A stretch of DNA of 64,000 bases from Micromonospora sp. WMMD1155 (GTDB lineage Bacteria; Actinomycetota; Actinomycetes; Mycobacteriales; Micromonosporaceae), in the NCBI RefSeq assembly GCF_029581275.1, contig NZ_CP120742.1, positions 4,774,501-4,838,500 of the forward strand, in the 5' to 3' direction. The notes beneath the pieces are model-generated. The model had not been told where the DNA came from, did not search any database, and worked only from the letters and a program-made list of their open reading frames with translations. Every line of letters begins with the position of its first letter. Position 1 is the first letter of the stretch. Shown here piece after piece: positions 46,379 to 56,799 of the stretch. The position numbers and the translations under genes were made by a program.

Positions 46379-47485
46379 GTGGCCCAGCCGACCATGCCCG
46401 ACGCCCCGACGCCGAACGGGGCGGCACCACAGACGCCCGCGCCGGTGACCACACCCGCGCAGGACGCCACCCTGCTGGAGAAAGCGCTGTTCGAGATCAA
46501 ACGCGTGATCGTCGGGCAGGACCGGATGGTGGAGCGGATGTTCGTCGCGCTGCTCGCCCGTGGTCACTGCCTGCTCGAAGGGGTGCCCGGGGTCGCCAAG
46601 ACCCTCGCCGTGGAGACCCTCGCCAAGGTCGTCGGCGGGTCCTTCGCCCGGGTGCAGTTCACTCCGGACCTGGTGCCGGCCGACATCATGGGCACCCGCA
46701 TCTACCGGCAGTCGAGCGAGAAGTTCGACGTCGAGCTGGGGCCGGTCTTCGTCAACTTCCTGCTCGCCGACGAGATCAACAGGGCTCCGGCGAAGGTGCA
46801 GTCCGCGCTGCTGGAGGTGATGAGCGAACGGCAGGTGTCCATCGGTGGGGAGAGCCACCGGGTGCCCGACCCGTTCCTGGTGATGGCCACCCAGAACCCG
46901 ATCGAGCAGGAGGGGGTCTACCCGCTGCCGGAGGCGCAGCGCGACCGGTTCCTCATGAAGATCGTGGTGGGTTACCCGACCGACGCGGAGGAACGGGAGA
47001 TCGTCTACCGGATGGGCGTGGCACCGCCGGAGCCGGTCGCGGTGTTCGACACCCCGGAGCTGATCGCCCTGCAACGCAAGGCCGACCAGGTCTTCGTGCA
47101 CAACGCGCTCGTCGACTACGCGGTCCGGTTGGTGTTGGCCACCCGCGCCCCGGCCGAGCACGGCATGCCCGACGTCGCCCAACTGATCCAGTACGGGGCC
47201 AGCCCGCGCGCCTCACTGGGCCTGGTCCGGGCCACCCGCGCGTTGGCGCTGCTGCGGGGGCGCGACTACGCGTTGCCGCAGGACGTGCAGGACATCGCAC
47301 CGGACATCCTGCGGCACCGGTTGGTGCTCAGCTACGACGCCCTCGCCGACGACGTGCCCGCCGACCACATCGTGCACCGGGTGATGTCGACGATCCCCCT
47401 GCCGGCTGTCGCGCCCCGGCAGCAGGCCACCCCGACGTCGAGCGTGCCCCCGCCGGGCGCCGGCTGGCCCGGGCAGCGCCCGTGA
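46379..47485 (+). CDS. MoxR-family AAA ATPase
   Basis: A 368-residue ATPase from GTG 46379. Walker A is EGVPGVAKTL, Walker B LADEINRAP, sensor 1 ATQNPIEQEG, followed by the MoxR C-terminal helical lid. It starts an operon with DUF58 and VWA genes joined by GTGA/ATGA overlaps; such systems act as chaperones or regulators of envelope complexes. The N-terminus is Pro/Thr-rich and disordered. Confidence 0.93.
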   Translation: MAQPTMPDAPTPNGAAPQTPAPVTTPAQDATLLEKALFEIKRVIVGQDRMVERMFVALLARGHCLLEGVPGVAKTLAVETLAKVVGGSFARVQFTPDLVPADIMGTRIYRQSSEKFDVELGPVFVNFLLADEINRAPAKVQSALLEVMSERQVSIGGESHRVPDPFLVMATQNPIEQEGVYPLPEAQRDRFLMKIVVGYPTDAEEREIVYRMGVAPPEPVAVFDTPELIALQRKADQVFVHNALVDYAVRLVLATRAPAEHGMPDVAQLIQYGASPRASLGLVRATRALALLRGRDYALPQDVQDIAPDILRHRLVLSYDALADDVPADHIVHRVMSTIPLPAVAPRQQATPTSSVPPPGAGWPGQRP

Positions 47486-48465
47486 CCTCACCCACCCCTC
47501 GTCCCGCCCCCCTCGCCGACCGCAGCGAGGCCGTGCTGTCCCGGCTTCAACTGCTGGTCACCCGCAAACTCGACGGCCTGCTCCAGGGCGACTACGCCGG
47601 CCTGCTCCCCGGGCCGGGCAGCGAGGCGGGGGAGTCCCGGGAGTACCGCCCCGGCGACGACGTACGCCGGATGGACTGGCCGGTCACCGCCCGCACCACG
47701 ACCCCGCACGTGCGGCGTACGGTGGCCGACCGGGAGCTGGAGACGTGGCTGGCGCTGGACCTCTCGGCCAGCCTGGACTTCGGCACCGGGCAGTGGCTGA
47801 AACGGGAGGTGGTGGTCGCCGCCGCGGCTGCCATCACCCACCTGACCGTACGCGGTGGCAACCGGATCGGCGCGGTGATCGGCACCGGTGGCGGCGCTCC
47901 CGTTCCGACCCGACGATGGCGGGGCGCAGCGCCGCCGGCCGGCCCCGGAGTGCTCACCCGGCTGCCGGCCCGCTCGGGGCGCAAGGAGGCGCAGGGCCTC
48001 CTGCGTACCGTCGCCGGCGCCACCATCCGACCCGGCCGCGGTGACCTGGGCGCCCTGATCGAGATGCTCAACCGCCCGCCCCGACGACGCGGGGTGGTCG
48101 TGGTGGTCTCGGACTTCCTCGCGCCGGCCGAGCAGTGGGCCCGGCCGTTGCGCAAACTGCGGGTCCGCCACGACGTGCTGGCGATCGAGGTGGTCGACCC
48201 GCGCGAGCTGGAGCTGCCCGACGTGGGAGTGCTGCCGGTGGTCGACCCGGAGAGCGGGGAGCTGTACGAGGTGCAGACCGCCGACCCTCGGCTACGGCAG
48301 CGCTACGCCGACGCCGCCGCCGCCCAACGCGCCACGATCGCCGCCGCCCTGCGCGGCGCCGGTGCGGCCCACCTGCGTCTGCGTACCGACCGAGACTGGC
48401 TGCTGGACATGGTGCGATTCGTGGCCGCGCAGCGGCACGCCCGCACCAGGGGGACGACACGATGA
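47482..48465 (+). CDS. DUF58 protein of the MoxR operon
   Basis: GTG 47482 overlaps the moxR stop; the protein has 327 residues. It shows the DUF58 signature ESREYRPGDDVRRMDWPVTART, then a VWA-like fold with WLALDLSASLDFG and a second sheet VVVVVSDFLAP. It is cytoplasmic here (no TM helix at the N-terminus). It is thought to work with the VWA partner on the MoxR ATPase. Confidence 0.9.
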   Translation: MTSPTPRPAPLADRSEAVLSRLQLLVTRKLDGLLQGDYAGLLPGPGSEAGESREYRPGDDVRRMDWPVTARTTTPHVRRTVADRELETWLALDLSASLDFGTGQWLKREVVVAAAAAITHLTVRGGNRIGAVIGTGGGAPVPTRRWRGAAPPAGPGVLTRLPARSGRKEAQGLLRTVAGATIRPGRGDLGALIEMLNRPPRRRGVVVVVSDFLAPAEQWARPLRKLRVRHDVLAIEVVDPRELELPDVGVLPVVDPESGELYEVQTADPRLRQRYADAAAAQRATIAAALRGAGAAHLRLRTDRDWLLDMVRFVAAQRHARTRGTTR

Positions 48466-49412
48466 TCCGTTTCATGCAACCGTGGTGGCTGCTGGCCGTG
48501 CTGCCGGTGTTGGCACTCGCCGGGTTCTACCTCTGGCGGCAGCTGCACCGCCGGGCGTACGCGATGCGGTTCACGAACGTGGACCTGCTGCGTACGGTGG
48601 CGCCGAAGGGGCTGGGCTGGCGTCGGCACGTTCCGGCGACCGCGTTCCTGCTCTGCCTGCTGGTGCTGGCCAGCGCGTTGGCCCGGCCCGCGGTGGACAC
48701 CAAGGAGCCGTTGGAGCGGGCCACCGTGATGCTCGCGATCGACGTGTCGTTGTCCATGCAGGCCGACGACGTGGCGCCGAATCGGCTGGAGGCGGCCCAG
48801 GAGGCGGCCAAGCAGTTCGTCGGCGAGCTGCCGGAGAGCTACAACCTGGGCCTGGTGTCGTTCGCCAAGGCGGCCAACGTTCTGGTGCCGCCGGGCAAGG
48901 ACCGGGACGCGGTGACCAGTGCCATCGACGGGCTGGTGTTGGCCGAGGCGACCGCCACCGGTGAGGCCGTGTTCACCTGCCTGGAGGCGATCCGGTCGGT
49001 GCCGGCGGACGGCGCGGCGGGCATCCCGCCGGCCCGGATCGTGCTGCTCTCCGATGGTTTCCGCACCTCCGGGCGGGCGGTGGAGGAGGCGGCGGCGGCC
49101 GCGCAGGCGGCCAACGTCCCGGTCTCCACCATCGCGTTCGGTACCGACACCGGTCAGGTCGACATCGGCGGGCAGTTGCAGCGGGTGCCGGTGGACCGGT
49201 TGGCGCTCGCCGACCTCGCCGAGACCACCGAGGGCTACTTCTACGAGGCGGCGTCGGTGAGCGAGCTGAAGCAGGTCTACCAGGACATGGGCAGCTCGAT
49301 CGGGTTCCGCACCGAGCCGCGCGAGGTGACCCAGTGGTACGCGGGGATCGCGTTGCTGTTGGCGCTCTGCGCGGGCGCGCTCAGTCTGCTCTGGTCGTCG
49401 CGGATGCTGTGA
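48462..49412 (+). CDS. VWA-domain membrane protein (BatA-like)
   Basis: A 316-residue protein: N-terminal TM (WWLLAVLPVLALAGFYLW), a second TM, a VWA domain with the MIDAS motif IDVSLSM, and a C-terminal TM (GIALLLALCAGALSLLW). The metal-binding face points outward. ATG 48462 overlaps the DUF58 stop. Its last codons and stop are tandemly duplicated just downstream (49393-49436). Confidence 0.9.
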   Translation: MIRFMQPWWLLAVLPVLALAGFYLWRQLHRRAYAMRFTNVDLLRTVAPKGLGWRRHVPATAFLLCLLVLASALARPAVDTKEPLERATVMLAIDVSLSMQADDVAPNRLEAAQEAAKQFVGELPESYNLGLVSFAKAANVLVPPGKDRDAVTSAIDGLVLAEATATGEAVFTCLEAIRSVPADGAAGIPPARIVLLSDGFRTSGRAVEEAAAAAQAANVPVSTIAFGTDTGQVDIGGQLQRVPVDRLALADLAETTEGYFYEAASVSELKQVYQDMGSSIGFRTEPREVTQWYAGIALLLALCAGALSLLWSSRML

Positions 49413-49540
49413 GCGGTCGTCGCGGATGCTCTGAGCGGTGGGCCGGATGCGGGAAGCGGTGGGCCGGCGGCGGACAGCGCCGCCGCCGGCCGACGGGGCG
49501 GACGACGGCCGCCGGCAACCGGAACGAGTGCCGAGGACGG

Positions 49541-49627
49541 TCAGTGACCGCCGCCGGCCAGGACGAAGACGACTGCCACCCAGACGGCGGCGAGGGTGAA
49601 GCCCAGCGGGGCGACGTAGCGGCTCAT
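49541..49627 (-). CDS. Possible 28-aa membrane microprotein
   Basis: ATG 49627 has a GGAG site on the minus strand and opens MSRYVAPLGFTLAAVWVAVV followed by FVLAGGGH: a short single TM helix. It lies in the 409-bp gap 49413-49821 between convergent genes. The hydrophobic composition is not forced by the local base composition, which supports it being real, but I do not recognise it. Confidence 0.4.
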   Translation of the reverse strand: MSRYVAPLGFTLAAVWVAVVFVLAGGGH

Positions 49628-49752
49628 GGACGGCTCCGGGTGGCGGCAGGACGGTCCGCGATGCGGGGGCGGACCGCAGGGGGTGGGGACGCGCACACGA
49701 AGTCGTGACCGGGCGGCTCCCGGCGACCGCCCGGAGTCGGGCGGCGCGGCAC

Positions 49753-49780
49753 ACACACCTCGGCGTGGACCGAGGTGTGT
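49753..49780. terminator. Terminator hairpin after the acyltransferase gene
   Basis: Arms ACACACCTCGG (49753-49763) and CCGAGGTGTGT (49770-49780) are perfect around a 6-nt loop, 42 bp after the acyltransferase stop on the minus strand. Confidence 0.65.
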
Positions 49781-49821
49781 CGGGAGCGAAGCGGGGTCAG
49801 CTCACCAGACTGAGTCGTGGC

Positions 49822-51054
49822 TCAGCGGGACTGACCATCGGCCCGGCCACGACTAGGAGGATCGCTATCTCGCACAGCGATCACCTCCTGCGGGTCGGGC
49901 GGGCCGGAACGTCGATGATCGTACACCGGGGACACCGCCGGGGCGTACTCGGCCGACCGGTCGGCAACCCCTCCACCGCCCGGTCGTCGCGGCGGCCGTG
50001 GTCGACCCGTCCGCACCACCGTGACCAGCACCGCGGCCAGCAGTGGCAGCCAGCCGAAACGGGCCAGCACCCAGCCCGGGCCGTCCGGCGCGGTGTGCAG
50101 CCCCGGCAGGGCCAGCCCGCCGCGGGCGGTGAGCGCGGTCACCGTCACCAGGATCGGCTGATGCCACAGGTAGATCCGGACCGCGTACCGGTTCACCTCG
50201 GCCACCGCACGGCCCGGTAGCGGTCGGGTCAGCAGCCGTTCCAGTGCCGGCCGAGCCAGCAGGCCCAGTCCGACCTGGGTGACCGCCAGTGCCACCGCCA
50301 GCAGCGACGGCGGGTTCAGGTTGGACACCCCGGCCCCGGGCACGCCGACCGCGCTCGCCGGATAGCCCAGCGCCAGCAACGCCGCGAGCGCGACAGCCCC
50401 ACCGGCCGCCAGCGTGCCGGCCGTCCGTCGGCCGCCCAACCGCCCGTCGGCGTGCGCCACCCCCAACAGGTACGGCACCGACCACGCCGCCAGGACGGTG
50501 AGCGGCGGCAGGTCGGTCCCGGCCGGTGACAGGCGCACGGCCAGGTCGACCGCCGCGACCACCGCCACCGCCGGTGCGACGGTCCGGGCCACCCCCCAGC
50601 GGCGTACGGCGGCGCGCAGCGGGCTGGTCGCCGCGACCAGGAACACCAGTGGCACCAGGAACCACAGTGGACTGATCGCGAGTCGGAGCGCCACCGCGAG
50701 GGTGTCGTCCGGGGTACCGGCGACGGTGGCGGCGAGCAACACCGCAGCGCCCACCCCGAGCAGCGCCACCGTCGGCAGTAGCAGCCGGCGCAGCCGACGG
50801 GCCAGCCGACCGCCCGCCCGTCCCCGATGGCTCGCCAACGACCGGGTCGACCCGAAACCGGCGGTGAAGAAGAACAGCCCGAGCGTCTGCAACACCCAGG
50901 TCACCGGGGCCAGACCGGGCAGGGCGGTCAGTGGGCTGGCCTGGTGCAGCCCGCCGTCGCAGGTCAGCACCAACCCGGTGACCAGCCAGTGCCCCAGCAC
51001 CACCCCGCCGATCGCGTACGCCCGTAACGCGTCGACGGCACGGTCCCGGTTCAC
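49822..51054 (-). CDS. Acyltransferase-3-like integral membrane protein
   Basis: From GTG 51054 (overlapping the upstream stop) this gives 410 residues with about ten TM helices. The start RDRAVDALRAYAIGGVVLGHWLV has the acyltransferase-3 arrangement of an Arg-x-x-Asp-x-Leu-Arg motif followed by a His in TM1; another conserved segment is GLFFFTAGFGSTRS. Such enzymes O-acetylate cell-wall, lipid or secondary-metabolite sugars. The C-terminal 40 residues are disordered. Confidence 0.82.
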   Translation of the reverse strand: MNRDRAVDALRAYAIGGVVLGHWLVTGLVLTCDGGLHQASPLTALPGLAPVTWVLQTLGLFFFTAGFGSTRSLASHRGRAGGRLARRLRRLLLPTVALLGVGAAVLLAATVAGTPDDTLAVALRLAISPLWFLVPLVFLVAATSPLRAAVRRWGVARTVAPAVAVVAAVDLAVRLSPAGTDLPPLTVLAAWSVPYLLGVAHADGRLGGRRTAGTLAAGGAVALAALLALGYPASAVGVPGAGVSNLNPPSLLAVALAVTQVGLGLLARPALERLLTRPLPGRAVAEVNRYAVRIYLWHQPILVTVTALTARGGLALPGLHTAPDGPGWVLARFGWLPLLAAVLVTVVRTGRPRPPRRPGGGGVADRSAEYAPAVSPVYDHRRSGPPDPQEVIAVRDSDPPSRGRADGQSR

Positions 51055-52004
51055 CGGGCGTCCCCACTCCCGGCGTCGGAGCCGCCGAGCGCCACCGAGT
51101 CGGAGCCGCCGAGCGCCACCGCGTCGGAGCCGCCGAGCACCACCGTCGCCACCGCGACCAGCGTGGCGCTGCCCGACACGAGGTAGCCGTCGTGCCCGGC
51201 CACCCCGACCACCGGCAGCGGGCGCGCGCCGAACGCCTCGTCGCCGGGACGACGGCCGAAACCCAGGCCGAGCAGTCGCACCGGCGGCACCCGGCGGATC
51301 CAGTCGCTCGACGCCTCCGCCGCCCAGAACCGCCGCCGACCGGGCAGATCGGCGGCGTGCTGCACTCCGGCGCCGACACCGCCGAGACTGACCACGTCGG
51401 TCACCTGGGCGGGGGCGTCGACCGCCGCCAACGACACCACCAGCGCCCCGTAGCTGTGCCCGACCAAGGTGATCGTCGCCGCCGGACGTCGAGCGGCCAA
51501 CTCCCGCAGCAACACGACCAACCCGCGCGCACCGCGCCGGGCGCTGCCAGCACCGGCTGCGGTCAGCACCCCGTCCGGCGGGTCGTAACCCAGCCAGGCC
51601 AGCACCGCCACCCGCGCCGTCGGGTCGATCGCCCGCAGCTCCCGGTAGAGCTGCCCGGCCTGCACCGCCGGCGCCCGGCGAGCCACCCCGCCCAACCCCC
51701 GGTCGAAGTCGGCGAGGGTGCTGCCCACCCCCGGCACCAGCACCGCGATCCGGTCCGCGCCGACCAGATCGCCGAACACCTCCACCGCACGGCCGTCGCC
51801 ACGCGTGTCGAACGTCAGGAACCGGCGTCCGTCGGCCGCCCAGTCCGCGTACGGGGGGCCGGCCGCGAGCATCGCCGCCGCCATGACGGGGTACGCCTCG
51901 ACGAACCCCGCCGCCGCCACCGGTTCGGGTCGGGTCGGCAGGACCAGGTTCACGCCCAGCAGCGCGGCCACCGCCACCCGACCGGCACCTCGTCGTCGCA
52001 TCAC
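51051..52004 (-). CDS. Secreted alpha/beta hydrolase (DUF1023-like)
   Basis: A 317-residue exported protein: signal peptide (RVAVAALLGVNLVLPTRPEPVAAAG), oxyanion strand VAVLAWLGYDPPDGV, nucleophile elbow TLVGHSYGALV, and a late His in VGVAGHDGYLVSG. DUF1023-type hydrolases act on peptides or esters; target unknown. Its last 25 residues are three copies of VALGGSD(A/S), encoded by a 24-bp DNA repeat. It starts GTG/ATG (52004/52001) with GGAGGGAG upstream. Confidence 0.82.
   Translation of the reverse strand: MMRRRGAGRVAVAALLGVNLVLPTRPEPVAAAGFVEAYPVMAAAMLAAGPPYADWAADGRRFLTFDTRGDGRAVEVFGDLVGADRIAVLVPGVGSTLADFDRGLGGVARRAPAVQAGQLYRELRAIDPTARVAVLAWLGYDPPDGVLTAAGAGSARRGARGLVVLLRELAARRPAATITLVGHSYGALVVSLAAVDAPAQVTDVVSLGGVGAGVQHAADLPGRRRFWAAEASSDWIRRVPPVRLLGLGFGRRPGDEAFGARPLPVVGVAGHDGYLVSGSATLVAVATVVLGGSDAVALGGSDSVALGGSDAGSGDAR
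51075..51146 (-). repeat. 24-bp tandem repeat within the hydrolase gene
   Basis: Three units (51075-51098, 51099-51122, 51123-51146) differing at two positions, in frame, encode LGGSD repeats at the C-terminus of the secreted hydrolase, just before its stop. Confidence 0.85.
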
Positions 52005-52099
52005 TTCTCCCTCCGGAATGTCGTCCGGAGGGAGAGTGCGTGAGCGGTCGGCGCTCGATCGTCATCCCGGGGAGCCGTCTGTGGACTGGCTCCACGGGG

Positions 52100-52762
52100 C
52101 TACTCCCCGGCGGCCACCAGACCCGTCTCGTACGCCAGCACCACCGCCTGGACGCGGTCGCGCAGCCCCAGCTTCGCCAGGATCCGCCCGACGTGTGTCT
52201 TCACGGTCTGCTCGGCCACCACCAGGTCGGCGGCGATCTCCGTGTTGTTGCGGCCCCGGGCGATCAACCGCAGCACCTCGGTCTCGCGGGGAGTGAGCCC
52301 GGCCAGGTCGGTGGGGCGCGGACGGCGGCGCTCCGGGCGGGCGGCGAACTCGGCGATCAACCGGCGGGTGACCGCCGGGGCGAGCAGCGCGTCCCCGGCC
52401 GCCACCACCCGCACCGCCTGCACCAGGTCGGCGGCCGGGGCGTCCTTGAGCAGGAACCCGCTGGCCCCGGCGCGCAGCGCCTCGTACACGTAGTCGTCCA
52501 GGTCGAACGTGGTGAGGATGAGCACCCGGGGTCGCTGCGCCGAGCGGTCGCCGAGCAACATGCGGGTGGCGGCCAGCCCGTCCATGACCGGCATCCGCAC
52601 GTCCATCAGCACCACGTCCGGGTCGAGGTGGCGGGCGGCGCTGACGGCCTGCTCGCCGTCGGCGGCGTCACCCACCACCAACAGGTCCGGTTGGGCGGCG
52701 AGCAGCGCACCGAAGCCCTGTCGGACCATCGCCTGGTCGTCGGCGATCAGCACCCGGATCAT
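52100..52762 (-). CDS. NarL/LuxR-family response regulator
   Basis: A 220-residue regulator: receiver domain with phosphoacceptor Asp in VLMDVRMPVMDG, Thr in LILTTFD, Lys in GFLLKDAPA, and a C-terminal LuxR helix-turn-helix (LTPRETEVLRLIARGRNNTEIAADLVVAEQTVKTHVGRIL). It overlaps its kinase gene by 4 bp, forming a two-component pair. The adjacent hydrolase and acyltransferase genes on the same strand may be its targets. Confidence 0.93.
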   Translation of the reverse strand: MIRVLIADDQAMVRQGFGALLAAQPDLLVVGDAADGEQAVSAARHLDPDVVLMDVRMPVMDGLAATRMLLGDRSAQRPRVLILTTFDLDDYVYEALRAGASGFLLKDAPAADLVQAVRVVAAGDALLAPAVTRRLIAEFAARPERRRPRPTDLAGLTPRETEVLRLIARGRNNTEIAADLVVAEQTVKTHVGRILAKLGLRDRVQAVVLAYETGLVAAGE

Positions 52763-53991
52763 CGGTCCGCGCCCTCCGCGTCGTACGGCAACTCGGCCGC
52801 CACCGCGTAACCCCCGTCCGGTAGCGGCCCGGCGGTGAACGTACCGCCCAGCGAGGTGGCCCGCTCCCGCATACCGGTCAGGCCGTGCCCGGGACCACCG
52901 TCGACGGTCGGCCGGGCGTCGGCCGGGGAGTTCTCGACGCGTACCTCCAGGCGGGAAGGACCGACGCGGACGGTGACCCGCACCGCGGCGCCGGTCGCGT
53001 GCCGGGCCGCGTTGGCCAGGCCCTCCTGCACGATGCGGTACGCGGCCAGCCCGACCGGCGCGGGCACCCGCCCGTCGTCCGCCGGCCCGGCGTCCAGGGT
53101 GACCGGCAGCCCGGCCCGGCGGGCCGCGTCGACCATCGCGCCCAGGTCGCTCAGGTCCGGCTGCGGTGCGGTCTCCGGCCCGGTCGTCTCGCTGCGCAGC
53201 ACCCCCAACAGTCGCCGCATGTCGGTCAGCGCGTCGCGGGCCGAGGCGGCGATGGCGACGAACTCGGCAGCCGTCGGGGCCGGCACGTCCGTCAGCCGGT
53301 ACGGGGCCGTCTCCGCCTGCACCGCGATCAACGACATGTGGTGGGCCACCACGTCGTGCAGCTCCCGGGCGATCCTGGTGCGTTCCTCCAGCACCGCCCG
53401 GCGCTCCTGCTCCCGCTCGTTGCGCTCGGTCTGCGCGGCCAGCTCGTGCCGGGACAGCCGGTTGCGGCGGACCAGGTCACCGACGATCGCCAACGCGCCC
53501 AGTAGCAGCAGGACGGGGACCCGGTTGTCCGGGTGCACCATGGTGAGCACCGGGACCGTGCTGATCAGCACCACCCAGGCCAGCACCGGACGGTCGACCC
53601 GCGCGACGACCACCGCCAGCACCGCGATCGAGCCGAGCGCCAGCGGCGGGGTCCACGGCCAGTCCTGATCCGCTGGGGCGTCGAACGTGCAGATCAGCAG
53701 GGCCAGCACCATCAGCCGCCAGGCCAGCAGCGGACGCCGGGGCAGCGCCAGCAGCGGCGCCACGGTCATCGCCGCGAACAGCACCGCGATCGGCGTCGGC
53801 AGGCCCCACTCGGTCTCCACGGTCAGCGTGATCAGGAATAGGCCGAGCGCGGCGAGCAGGCCGACCGGGGCGGCGTACGGGGCCAGCGTGGGCCACCGGG
53901 CCGGCAGCGGCCGACCGGGCGGGGCGTCCCGGCCCCACAGGGTCTGCCCGAGGCCATCGAGGGCCAGGGAGATCGGTCGCCGGTTCACCAC
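52759..53991 (-). CDS. NarL-type sensor histidine kinase
   Basis: About 410 residues; the exact start is uncertain (GTG 53991, 53988 or 54030, none with a strong ribosome-binding site). Five to six TM helices form the sensor part (LLAALGLFLITLTV, AVLFAAMTVAPLLAL and others), then a HisKA_3 domain with the phosphorylated His in ERTRIARELHDVVAHHMSLIAVQAE, and a HATPase domain (VQEGLANAARHATGAAVRVTV ... GGPGHGLTGMRERATSLGG). No extracellular sensor loop of note. Confidence 0.9.
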   Translation of the reverse strand: MVNRRPISLALDGLGQTLWGRDAPPGRPLPARWPTLAPYAAPVGLLAALGLFLITLTVETEWGLPTPIAVLFAAMTVAPLLALPRRPLLAWRLMVLALLICTFDAPADQDWPWTPPLALGSIAVLAVVVARVDRPVLAWVVLISTVPVLTMVHPDNRVPVLLLLGALAIVGDLVRRNRLSRHELAAQTERNEREQERRAVLEERTRIARELHDVVAHHMSLIAVQAETAPYRLTDVPAPTAAEFVAIAASARDALTDMRRLLGVLRSETTGPETAPQPDLSDLGAMVDAARRAGLPVTLDAGPADDGRVPAPVGLAAYRIVQEGLANAARHATGAAVRVTVRVGPSRLEVRVENSPADARPTVDGGPGHGLTGMRERATSLGGTFTAGPLPDGGYAVAAELPYDAEGADR

Positions 53992-54084
53992 CCGGAGGCT
54001 ACGGGTCGACCCCGCCGCAGGGCGTGCCACCAGGGGTTGATCCCGATGTCGTACCCCGGTGTGACGCGCGACTCCCGTTAGCGC

Positions 54085-54098
54085 TTACCTGCGGGTAA
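54085..54098. promoter_or_regulatory. Candidate operator upstream of the fabG-inhA operon
   Basis: TTACCTGCGGGTAA (54085-54098; TTACC/GGTAA symmetry) with flanking GTTAGCGC and AACGCCTAGGC lies about 50 bp before the fabG start, in the divergent gap 53992-54144. Confidence 0.35.
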
Positions 54099-54105
54099 CG
54101 CCTAG

Positions 54106-54849
<744 letters not shown>

Positions 54850-54878
54850 CCCCCATCTACGTACGGAGGAACCCCCGG

Positions 54879-55646
54879 ATGTCCGGACTGCTCGCCGGTA
54901 AGCGGCTGCTCGTCACCGGTGTCATCACCGACGCCTCGATCGCCTTCTCGGTGGCGAAGCTCGCCCAGGAGAACGGCGCGCAGGTCGTCCTCACCGGCTT
55001 CGGTCGGCTCTCCCTGGTCGAGCGGATCGCCAAGCGGCTGCCCGAACCGGCCCCCGTGATCGAGGTGGACGTCACCAACGCCGAGCACCTGGCCAGCCTC
55101 GCCGACCGGGTCCGCGAACACGTCGACGGCCTCGACGGTGTCGTGCACTCGATCGGCTTCGCCCCGCAGAGCTGCCTCGGCGGCGGCTTCCTCGACGCGC
55201 CCTGGGAGGACGTGGCGACCGCCCTGCACGTCTCCACCTTCTCGTACAAGTCCCTCGCGATGGCGGCGCTGCCGCTGATGTCGCCCGGCGGCGCGGTGGT
55301 CGGCCTGACCTTCGACGCGACGAAGGCGTGGCCGGTCTACGACTGGATGGGCGTCGCCAAGGCCGGTCTGGAGTCGGCGTCCCGTTACCTGGCGCTGCAC
55401 CTGGGCAAGCAGGGCATCCGTAGCAACCTGGTCGCCGCCGGGCCGCTGCGCACCATCGCCGCGAAGTCGATCCCCGGCTTCGACCAGTTCGAGGAAGCCT
55501 GGACCGAACGCGCCCCGCTGGGTTGGAGCCTCACCGACCAGGAGCCCGCCGCGAGGGCGTGCCTGGCGCTGCTCTCCGACTGGTTCCCGGCGACCACCGG
55601 CGAGATCGTGCACGTCGACGGCGGCTACCACGCCATCGGCGCCTGA
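54879..55646 (+). CDS. fabI: Enoyl-ACP reductase (InhA/FabI type)
   Basis: A 255-residue SDR-like enoyl reductase; GGAGG precedes ATG 54879. It shows the FabI-type glycine motif [17 protein letters not shown] and the divergent active site of InhA ([20 protein letters not shown], Tyr-x6-Lys spacing). It performs the last reductive step in fatty-acid elongation with NADH. It is the isoniazid/triclosan-target family. Confidence 0.95.
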   Translation: MSGLLAGKRLLVTGVITDASIAFSVAKLAQENGAQVVLTGFGRLSLVERIAKRLPEPAPVIEVDVTNAEHLASLADRVREHVDGLDGVVHSIGFAPQSCLGGGFLDAPWEDVATALHVSTFSYKSLAMAALPLMSPGGAVVGLTFDATKAWPVYDWMGVAKAGLESASRYLALHLGKQGIRSNLVAAGPLRTIAAKSIPGFDQFEEAWTERAPLGWSLTDQEPAARACLALLSDWFPATTGEIVHVDGGYHAIGA

Positions 55647-55746
55647 CGCCGCCCAGCGGCGCTTCCTGGTCACCGCTCGCGTGATCTACGCATCCGGACC
55701 AGGGGGCGTCGCCCGGCCGTCCCGGCCGACCGGCAAGAATGACCCC

Positions 55747-56799
55747 ATGTCGTACGACGCGGTGGTGCTGGTGTCCTTCGGCGGGCCGGAACGGCCCGAG
55801 GACGTGATGCCGTTCCTGCAGAACGTGACCCGCGGCCGAGGCGTGCCGCCCGAGCGGCTGGCCGAGGTCGCCGAGCACTACCAGCACTTCGGTGGGGTGT
55901 CCCCGATCAACCAGCAGAACCGGGACCTGCTGGCCGCCATCCGCGCCGACTTCGCCGCCAACGGCCTCGACCTGCCGGTCTACTGGGGCAACCGCAACTG
56001 GGACCCGATGCTCGCCGACACCGTCACCCGGATGCGCGACGACGGGATCACCCGCGCCCTGGCCTTCGTCACCAGCGCCTACGGCGGCTACTCGTCCTGC
56101 CGGCAGTACCAGGAGGACATCGCCGCCGCCCGGGCCGCCGTCGGCCCGGACGCCCCGGTGATCGAGAAGCTGCGCCAGTTCTGGGACCACCCCGGCTTCG
56201 TCGAGCCACACGTCGACGCGGTCCGGGCGGCCCTGGGTCGGCTCGACCCGGCCAAGCGGGACACCACCCGGCTGGTCTTCACCGCCCACTCCATCCCCAC
56301 CTCCATGGCGGCCAACGCCGGCCCGCACGGCGGCCGGTACGAGGCGCAGCTCCGCGAGACCGCCCGACTCGTGGCCCAGGCCGCCGCACCGGACCTGGAG
56401 TACGACCTGGTCTGGCAGAGCCGCTCCGGGCCACCACAGGTGCCGTGGCTGGAACCGGACGTCAACGACCACCTGGCCACCCTCGCCCAGGGGGGCACCA
56501 CCGGCGTGGTGGTCAGCCCGATCGGGTTCGTCTCCGACCACCTCGAAGTGGTGTGGGACCTGGACACCGAGGCACTGGAGACGGCCAAGCAACTCGGCCT
56601 GGACTTCGTCCGGGCCGCCACCCCCGGCGTCGACCCGCGCTTCGTGAGCATGGTGCGGGAGCTGGTCACCGAACGGACCGATCCGGACGGCACACACCTG
56701 CGCCGCCGCCTCGGCGAACTGCCGATGTGGGACACCTGCCCGACCGTCTGCTGTGTACCGACCCGCCGTCCGACACCTGCTGGGGGCACCGATGCATGA
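55747..56799 (+). CDS. cpfC: Ferrochelatase (coproporphyrin type) with C-terminal cysteines
   Basis: ATG 55747 gives 350 residues; the frame from 55681 is not supported. Ferrochelatase signatures include [29 protein letters not shown], and [10 protein letters not shown] (metal-binding His). The C-terminal DTCPTVCC together with SSCRQY provides the cysteines of the [2Fe-2S] cluster found in actinobacterial enzymes. Actinobacteria use the coproporphyrin pathway, so iron insertion into coproporphyrin III is inferred. It overlaps the next gene by 8 bp. Confidence 0.93.
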   Translation: MSYDAVVLVSFGGPERPEDVMPFLQNVTRGRGVPPERLAEVAEHYQHFGGVSPINQQNRDLLAAIRADFAANGLDLPVYWGNRNWDPMLADTVTRMRDDGITRALAFVTSAYGGYSSCRQYQEDIAAARAAVGPDAPVIEKLRQFWDHPGFVEPHVDAVRAALGRLDPAKRDTTRLVFTAHSIPTSMAANAGPHGGRYEAQLRETARLVAQAAAPDLEYDLVWQSRSGPPQVPWLEPDVNDHLATLAQGGTTGVVVSPIGFVSDHLEVVWDLDTEALETAKQLGLDFVRAATPGVDPRFVSMVRELVTERTDPDGTHLRRRLGELPMWDTCPTVCCVPTRRPTPAGGTDA

